Shown here one piece after another: positions 57,508 through 64,000 of a stretch of DNA of 64,000 bases. The stretch is from Trichosphaerium sp. ATCC 40318. Its lineage: Eukaryota; Discosea; Flabellinia; Trichosidae. Position 1 is the first letter of the stretch. The number at the start of each line of letters is the position of its first letter. The stretch is taken from positions 248,001 to 312,000 of the forward strand of contig JALMLS010000062.1 in the NCBI GenBank assembly GCA_038496445.1, read 5' to 3'. Position numbers and translations under genes: made by a program. The notes beneath the pieces are model-generated. The model had not been told where the DNA came from, ran no database searches, and saw nothing but the letters and a program-made list of their open reading frames with translations.

Positions 57508-58422
57508 ATGGCCGCAAAGTCTCTCGCACAAAAGATGGGTGGCACAGTAGGCACTTCAATGGGTAAGGAACTCGTTCAAAAGGTATTGCCGCACTTAGAC
57601 TCGATCACCTCTATTTTGAACACAATCCATACAGAACTATCCACAGTGCAATCCACGCTCAACCAAATGGGCTCAAAGATAGATTTTACAAATATGGCTG
57701 CTTTAGAGGCTGGTGTAGAACTAGCGGAAATGGCTGTCGCCAATAAAGGTTCTGCGCGTGTACAACTAGCATCGGAAGCATTAGGAAAGCTAAAACAGTC
57801 ACGCATTTATTATTACAATATGGCCAATCACAACATACTGTCCCTCTCTAAACCCTCCCAAAAACCAAACAAAACGAAGCTTACGGCTTCACTTGGCGTT
57901 GAGATATGCACGTACTTGATGCTTTATGATCGCGCTCTTGCTTCTGAGCAGCTATGTACAGCATTTTCGGGCATGGTACAGAGTAAAGCAGACTTTGTAG
58001 TACAAGAGGAGATCAAATTGAAGCGTCTTTGGTACGCTCTTAGGAATCATGTCTTGACCGATATTGACGGTACGCTTTCTATTGAGGATTCATGCGCAGA
58101 GTCTGTATTGTTCCTGTGTGCACATAAGGACCAAAAACTCGCTTCAGCAATAAAGAAAGCAGGCGGAGAAGACATTGAACTGATTTTAAAGTTGCAAGTA
58201 GCTGTTGATGAGAAAGTGCTTACAGGTCCGTCAAAAGCTAATTTCCCTGGTAATGAGGGGTTGTTCTGGGATTTTAAGAAGAAAAAGTACATTAAAGGCT
58301 TCTACGCACCAAAACCTTCAAAAGAATGGCAAATAGCTGTAACTGTTGCGACAGCTTTAAAGGTTTGGGATGGCGATGTTGGTCGTGAATCTATTCCTAT
58401 GCCTAGACTTGTTACTATTTAA
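57508..58422 (+). CDS. Unknown intronless helical protein, 304 residues
   Basis: A single exon from ATG 57508 (MAAKSLAQKMGGTVGTS) to TAA 58420-58422. The ATG was preferred because the upstream in-frame codons begin only with TTG. The N-terminal third has a coiled-coil-like stretch (ITSILNTIHTELSTVQSTLN). The rest is mixed helical, with LTASLGVEICTYLMLYDRAL and LKLQVAVDEKV, and an aromatic C-terminal part (GLFWDFKKKKYIKGFYAPKP). No signal peptide, membrane segment or catalytic motif was seen. I do not recognise a family. The length, codon use and single open frame of more than 900 bases in AT-rich DNA make it a real gene. CACGTG (58425) follows three bases after the stop. Confidence 0.75.
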   Translation: MAAKSLAQKMGGTVGTSMGKELVQKVLPHLDSITSILNTIHTELSTVQSTLNQMGSKIDFTNMAALEAGVELAEMAVANKGSARVQLASEALGKLKQSRIYYYNMANHNILSLSKPSQKPNKTKLTASLGVEICTYLMLYDRALASEQLCTAFSGMVQSKADFVVQEEIKLKRLWYALRNHVLTDIDGTLSIEDSCAESVLFLCAHKDQKLASAIKKAGGEDIELILKLQVAVDEKVLTGPSKANFPGNEGLFWDFKKKKYIKGFYAPKPSKEWQIAVTVATALKVWDGDVGRESIPMPRLVTI

Positions 58423-58680
58423 ATCACGTGAAACATTTTCTCTCTTTCTTCTGTTAAAATTTTGACGCCGCAGAACGCACGTGGGTAAAAAAAACTAAAG
58501 GAACTGAGGTTTCACATTGTACAGAAGTAATTACTTGATTTATGTATTTTATAATAAAGATAGCTTTATAGTAAAACAATAACGTTGTCTTGATTAGAAA
58601 TTGAGTTGAAAGGCTAATATTGTTACTTCGCAACAGTTTTTTTTCTATAAGTTGGTAACATTTATTTACTACATGTGTCC

Positions 58681-60119
58681 TTAGATTTCCTTTTCGCCGA
58701 CTTTAATGACTAGTTTTCCTTCCTTTTTGCCTTGAAATAATCTTGTGAATGCTTTTGGTGCATTTTCAATTCCGTCAATTACAGTTTCTTGATATTTCAA
58801 CTTCCCATCGACAACAAACTTTGTAACTTCCTAAAACAAGTATTAACGCTAGCGTCATACAGCAGGTATTTACCGTTAAAAATGTTTCAAAGTGTTTATC
58901 AAAGTAACTCCCAGCTAGGAATCCTTGGAACTTGAGTTCTTTAGTGACTATGTGCATCAAGTTCTTTGGAGAGTAAATCTCAGATTCGTCTTTGTTGTAT
59001 TGAGAAATCATCCCACAGCCTACAATCCTCCCGAAAGCGTTCATTTGGTCGAGCATGATCTCAAGAGTTTTCCCTTTTATCAACGTTAATAATAAGTAAT
59101 TAAATATCACGTGTCCATCACGTGATCATGCTTACCTCCAACATTGTCGAAATAAATATCGATTCCATTAGGACAGTGTTTCTTGACTTCTTCAGCAAGG
59201 TTCGTTGTCGTTTTATAGTTGATACCTAATAATGTCAAAGAGAGAAATATATTTACATGTCTAATACCTGCATCGAAGCCTGCTTCATTTACAATCCAGT
59301 CGACTTTTTGATCTGTTCCCGCAATACCAACCACATGGCACCCTAAACAACTGTAAACGTGTTGTTGACAAGCACTTTGTAAAGGAGGTATTACCGTTTA
59401 ACTTCCCGAGTTGGCCAGCAATACTTCCGACTGCGCCTGCGGCACCTGTGACCACTAGGGTATCACCTTTTTTTGGTTGCCCTATTAACATAGTACCAAT
59501 CCAAGCAGAAAAACCAGTCAATCCTAAGAGTAACAGTTATAGACTTGGCATAAGTGTTGACAAGGTATTACCTAGTGCGCCGAGAAAAAGAGATGCTGGG
59601 ACTTTGCTGTCGTCAATAGCGTACATTGGATAAAGTCCGCTTCCATCTGTTATTGCGTATGATTGCCACCTGGAAAATGTGTTATTTGGTAAACGTTTTT
59701 CTTTTCTCCGTACCCAAAAAAGCCTACTACGATTTGTCCTGGTTTCCATTTTGCGATTTTAGATTCAATTACTTGAGCTACTCCGCCGCCAGTCATTGGT
59801 GTATTGAGAGGGTGTGAACTAATCTATGTTAGCGTGAAAGCAACAACGAAAAGTTGTACAAAAAGTAGTCGTCTTTTTTATCTCCGAAGTCTATCATTTT
59901 TAGCCTCATGTAAGGGTCCAGAGATAAATACAAGACTTTCACGAGAACTCTATCTTCTGGTAAATTGGGAACAGCCTACAAAACCGAAGTAAGAACTCGT
60001 TCTGACTTGTTGTGCCTTGGTCTTACATTTTCGACGTATTTGAAGTTGTCTTCCTTTGGATCTTGTTTTGTGTACGATACTAAATGTATTTGTTTATTAA
60101 TTCGATCACGTGATGCCAT
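58681..60119 (-). CDS. Zinc-free MDR reductase, PTGR/CurA-like, intron-containing
   Basis: The ATG (complement of 60117-60119) starts MASRDRINKQIHLVSYTKQD. The N-terminal domain has VPNLPEDRVLVKVLYLSLDP and YMRLK, then MTGGGVAQVIESKIAKWKPG, the LTB4 12-hydroxydehydrogenase/prostaglandin reductase pattern. The cofactor domain has TGFSAWIGTMLIGQPKKGDT, VVTGAAGAVGSIAGQLGKL, HVVGIAGTDQKVDWI, IDIYFDNVGG and AFGRIVGCGMISQYN. The product ends GKLVIKVGEKEI at TAA 58681. It should use NADPH to reduce the double bond of alpha,beta-unsaturated carbonyls. Full length for the family. About six or seven short introns, two of which contain or border CACGTG (59108, 59119). Exons around 59660-59900 have uncertain borders. 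Confidence 0.87.
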
Positions 60120-60372
60120 GGTAATAATAATACAGTAATTTGATCAAAATGGAAACGAATTCAGCTACGATTTATCCTATCAAAATCGCCTTACCGAATT
60201 CGTCGATGTGTCTGACTTGGATACAAAAAGAAATGTATAGAATTGAAGTTAGATTAATTGACTACTATGGTTATTATATAAATACAGTTTTATGAGCTTT
60301 TTCGTTATGTACAAGCAAGCGTGAAAACTCAAAGAAAATTGGTTGGTTTTTCAGGAGGTAAAACGCTTTTTT

Positions 60373-61505
60373 TTATCCTTGGTCATGTGCAATCTTATCC
60401 ATAAAATCCTTGAATTCATTAGACCTAACATCGGCACAGATTTGCTCTTCTGACTCGTCACAATACCAAGATACGCTTGAGTGTAGTTTTAATACAGCAT
60501 TAATCTCAGCAAAGCCTTGATCCCAAAAATGTTGTTTGTTTGATTTTGATAAGAAGCTCCATCTTCTACCTTTTCTTCGTTTATCTTTTATTTGTGCCCA
60601 CCTTCAATAGTATGTTAATTTGTGCAAAAGGCGAACAAAACTATTTGATAAAAAGCGTGAACAACGTCTGAAAAAAGCTAACCTTTTTAGGGACTTGAAA
60701 GCACTATAACTATCTTTAGGTCTTTTTTGTTTGTATTGACTGAACACGCCAATGGCAGTCATGAAAAGGGCATCGTCTCTAAAACACATAATAAGCACAC
60801 TTGATTACCAGTAGTTATATTAATACGCTGTAGACGTACGATACATAAAATGAGCCGTTCTTAACTTCAACACCAAAATTCAATACTATAGCCATGCAAG
60901 CGGCATACAAATAAGGATTCTTACTTCTTCCCATAACACGCTGTAGTAAAGGATGTGTTCGAAGAGATAGTATTGTTCTTGCTGCAACGCTTCGTATACA
61001 CTCTTCCTATAAACGTGGATGAGTATACGGTTGGAAAGGGAGATTTTTTATCTACTTTTCGCAAGAAGGAAATAGATCTATTTCTTACCCTGTAAACTGC
61101 GTAATCGCTTTGTTCTTTAGGTCCTGCACCTAACGATTTTACTTTACTGTTTTGTGGTACAACTTGATTTTGCTCTTCTAAGCTTTCAACGGAGACTGGA
61201 TCGTGTTTTGATGTTTTTGTTTCTAACTTTTTAGCTTGAGTGTCACAAGAACGCTTGTAATTGTTTGGAGGTTCGCAAGATAGTAGATCAAATACACTTG
61301 TTCTATATACTTGCATAACGTGGCTCAACTGATAAGAGTCTGGTAACATATCGTCGTCATAAACCGGAAGAAGTTGGGAGATATCATGACAACTTATGTC
61401 TAATGCATTCTGCTGATTATACATTGTTTGCATTATGTTACTGTGTTGTAAGAAAATGAGTGTACTTTTAAGTTCTGTTTGTTTTTGACGAGAGATGATG
61501 TACAC
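60373..61505 (-). CDS. Unknown protein with helical C-terminal half
   Basis: The first exon (from the complement of 61505, or a later Met near 61433, MQTMYNQQNALDISC) is polar and acidic. It has a Lys/Ser-rich middle (KKLETKTSKHDPVSVESLEE), probably disordered. Following small exons read ECIRSVAARTILSLRTHPLL, NPYLYAACMAIVLNFGVEV, ALFMTAIGVFSQYKQKRPKD, RWAQIKDKRRKGRRW and QHFWDQGFAEINAVLKL, ending EFKDFMDKIAHDQG at TAA 60373-60375. The C-terminal half looks like a helical domain with a basic patch. I recognise no family or motif. Five introns of about 50 to 110 bases keep the frame throughout, supporting a real gene. Confidence 0.55.
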
Positions 61506-63542
61506 CGGATGAAAAAACTCGTAGAAATGACTGTGTGATTTACTACAAATAAGGGTTTTCTTAATGGTTATAATAAATAGGAAGGGGTTTGGTGTGTAGT
61601 GTGTTTAGCGTGGTTGATTGTTTTTTTTTTTTCGTTCTTTCGAAAAAACTAAAAAAAGTTTGGATTTTATTTGTAGTAAAATCACGTTTAGTTAATGTTA
61701 TCAAATCCATCGATCTTCAAAACAATGTGTAAGGATATTTAATCATAATTTCTCTTCGTCTCTTCGACACACGTGACATTTTTCTTCGCCTTTTTCAGTT
61801 TTAAGTTTTTTTTTTTTTGGGTTTATGTTCGCTTGAATCACGTGCCCCGGATGTAATTCTGTGTTGTCCGATTATTTTTGTCAATAAGAGGGTTACAATC
61901 GAAAGAGATGGCTTTTTTTAGCCTTCTTTTAGTCGTTTCTAATTTCACGTCACTTTTCTTCAATAGTAGGATAGATATCCATTTATCCGCATTATCAGAA
62001 AGAATATTATAATCTCACAGCGTCGTTTGTATTATTTAAAAACATTTTCTTTAAGTTTGATGAAGATTATGATACCTGAAGAGCAAAAACTGCAAACAAG
62101 TTAAGTAGTTTCCTTTTTTTGAAAGTTACGTTCTAGAGTCCTTCAAAAATGCTACCAAAAGATATTCACAATGGATTCACTGTTTATTTCGTCTCCTATA
62201 AATAATGTTCTACGATACTCATAGATCAAGTCTCGCCGGGTCCACCAAGAAAAAAGCCATTGAAGATTTTGACAGCAAAAATCCTTGCCCCAGAAATATC
62301 CAAAAACCCGAGCTCTTATATCCTCTACCCGACCTACAATAGCGCTAGCACATAGAGTAGACTAACAATATTAAAATCTTGATGTTTGGCCAAAAATGGG
62401 TTTATTGGTTTATTGAGAATTGTTCTTTGGAGGCACGCTAAAAATGCTCTGATAGACATATTTTTCTCAGACTTCAAAAATTGTACCTACTGCGTCTAGA
62501 AATGGTAATCTCGGACGTTGTCATTTTTATTTGTATATTCTGAAGTGTCCATCATTGAGTTTTGGCTACTCTGCTAGCACCAGACCGTATGCGCTGTTAC
62601 ATAGATTGTTTTACACTAAGCCGTATTGGCAGAGGATTCACATGCACTTGCTCTATCTTGAGGTATCACCCAATGACAGATGTACCCCTTTTTCCTCCCA
62701 AGAACTTCGCCGCTAGTTGTTGTGAATCCATTCTAGCTGTACAACAAGACTTGCGCGAAAGTGTTTTTTTAAAGATCACTTTGTAGTATTTTGGAAACTT
62801 TATCGCTGCTGCCTAGGATACGTCCTTTGATTCGTTAGAGTAATATAAGCTAAACTTGTAACGTTATGGTAACCAAGTTACTAATATTCTACTATTAAAC
62901 TGACCTGAAATCATTAAACCGTCACGTGATGGATAGGTCTCCTTTGTTGACAGGACTCTAGAACGTTCTTTGAGAAAACACTTTTTGTTCTGTTCAGACG
63001 AGCCAAAGACGCCAAACCTGTAGTGAACATATAAGCTTATAGCATTGTATAAACGTTCATGAGCTAATGATGCAATTTTGTCAAGTTATGGGTAGTCAAG
63101 ACTCATTTGCAAAGCGTCGACAAAGAACAACAAAATCCAGTTTATGCACCGTAGTCGTTTGAAGCATGAAAAAGGTTGTCGTACAGTGTGCGTCTCACTG
63201 TGCTTCTCAAAAGAATAATGTATTTGCATACCTCTGCAATTGCTCACCAAACTACTGTATACGTGAGATACCTATTTAAATAGACCTTAAATAACCTAAC
63301 TGCTAAAACTCCTAGGACGTAAGTTCCACTGTTAGTATCAGTAAAAGGGATTACGTCTATTGGAAACAAAAGCGACATGTGCTGAATGTTTCAAAAGTTG
63401 GACTTGTACTTGATATCGTTTGACATATTACAGCTGACATACTACTGACCCAGGGTACTGAGAGAAAGGGCCACGAAACAAAAAAAACCAAAGAACGCGA
63501 ATAAAAGTCAATAGTTTATTACCGGTTGTTACTTGTAATGTC
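61506..63542. other. Intergenic region, no gene recognised
   Basis: About 2 kb with only short frames (longest about 74 codons, 62531-62786) lacking family features. CACGTG lies at 61770, 61839 and 62923. Long T-runs occur near 61620 and 61808. No RNA gene or repeat was recognised. Confidence 0.55.
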
Positions 63543-64000
63543 TTATTCCTCAGCATCATCTTGAAATGCCTGATTGAAGCGCATATCAATAAATCTTGCC
63601 ATCGTAGCTGTTGGGCATTCATTCTTAACTTTTAAATCCGTATAAACCTCTACAGGATCCTTATTGCCAGCAACAAACTTGGCATGATAATTTAAAGTAC
63701 CATCAAAAGAATACACTTTTTTTATCCCGACAAGTTCACCCTCAACGTAATTGGACTCTTCATATAGCTGACCATTAACATGCCATTCGCGATGTCTTCC
63801 ATGTTCTATACCATGTTTCCAATTTGTTTCTTCTTCAGGGTTACCATTGACAAACCATCTTTGGTACAATCCATGTATTTTATCTTCAAAATAATTCGCT
63901 CGTACTTCGAATGAACCATTCTCAAGGTACTCAATATACTCACCATGTATCTTTCCGTTTTTGTATTCCAATTCTCCTCTGAGAATACCAAGATCCCAGT
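63543..64000 (-). CDS. MORN-variant (YwqK-like) repeat protein, 5' end outside the window
   Basis: The minus-strand frame is open at the right edge and ends at TAA 63543. At least five repeats of about 20 to 22 residues follow the MORN-variant pattern of alternating NG and HG turns with aromatic strands: KNGKIHGEYIEYLENGS, EDKIHGLYQRWFVNGNPE, KHGIEHGRHREWHVNGQLY, EGELVGIKKVYSFDGT. A non-repeat C-terminus (ATMARFIDMRFNQAFQDDAEE) closes the protein. Such repeats make extended beta-hairpin arrays used as membrane-associated or protein-binding scaffolds; in bacteria the same repeat is labelled YwqK. The function here is unknown. The start lies beyond position 64000. Confidence 0.72.
   Translation of the reverse strand, partial: WDLGILRGELEYKNGKIHGEYIEYLENGSFEVRANYFEDKIHGLYQRWFVNGNPEEETNWKHGIEHGRHREWHVNGQLYEESNYVEGELVGIKKVYSFDGTLNYHAKFVAGNKDPVEVYTDLKVKNECPTATMARFIDMRFNQAFQDDAEE

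Overview
This window is nuclear DNA from a unicellular eukaryote. Most genes are cut by short GT...AG introns (about 26 to 100 bases, T-rich before the acceptor), exons are small, the sequence is AT-rich, and TAA, TAG and TGA all end genes. Products include F-box proteins, a peroxisomal ABC transporter, an importin-like HEAT protein, an IREH/Rim15-type AGC kinase and an RNase T2. Domain content (glucuronokinase, CAMTA-like factor, MacB-like ABC protein, Reeler domain, C-type lectin fold) fits a free-living protist, but I cannot name the lineage from one window. No operons, CRISPR arrays or clear transposons were seen.

Layout. 1-1047 is the 3' part of an alanine-rich coiled-coil gene, followed by tRNA-Asn (1354-1427, minus). 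2.9-8.7 kb holds secreted or surface proteins: a Gly/Asp-repeat protein, a tail fragment of a related locus, and a beta-repeat secreted protein interrupted by one in-frame TAA, with a decayed relative beside it. 9.2-15.2 kb is one large minus-strand gene, PX-PH-zinc motif-AGC kinase. 16.4-21.3 kb carries two plus-strand membrane proteins: a PA-like ectodomain with several membrane segments, and a type I protein with a Pro/Thr stalk. 22.4-23.3 kb is a DnaJ-zinc-finger-like protein. 23.6-26.3 kb is a minus-strand CG-1/IPT/LRR putative transcription factor, divergent from a HAD-like protein (26.4-27.5 kb). 27.5-28.8 kb has no gene but has two candidate structured RNAs. An RNase T2 (minus) follows, then a nucleotidyltransferase-glucuronokinase fusion, an F-box/HEAT protein, a C-type lectin membrane protein, an intronless F-box/LRR protein and an intronless MDR reductase. 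43.1-46.4 kb is one continuous minus-strand reading frame joining a Reeler-domain protein to a secreted protein starting with a mature histidine (LPMO-like). 47.6-50.7 kb is an ABCD transporter divergent from a MacB/ABCH-like ATPase (50.9-52.9 kb). 54.1-57.0 kb is a disordered nuclear-type protein, 57.5-58.4 kb an unknown intronless gene, 58.7-60.1 kb a PTGR-like reductase, 60.4-61.5 kb an unknown gene, and the window ends in a MORN-like repeat protein.

Themes. Several genes are domain combinations I do not recognise from well-studied lineages (PX-PH-IREH kinase, CG-1-IPT-LRR, NTP-transferase-glucuronokinase, F-box-HEAT, Reeler-His-brace). The genome uses very short introns, at least one clearly 26 bases. 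The palindrome CACGTG is strongly over-represented. Exon borders were placed by eye from frame continuity and family conservation, so gene spans are firmer than individual splice sites.
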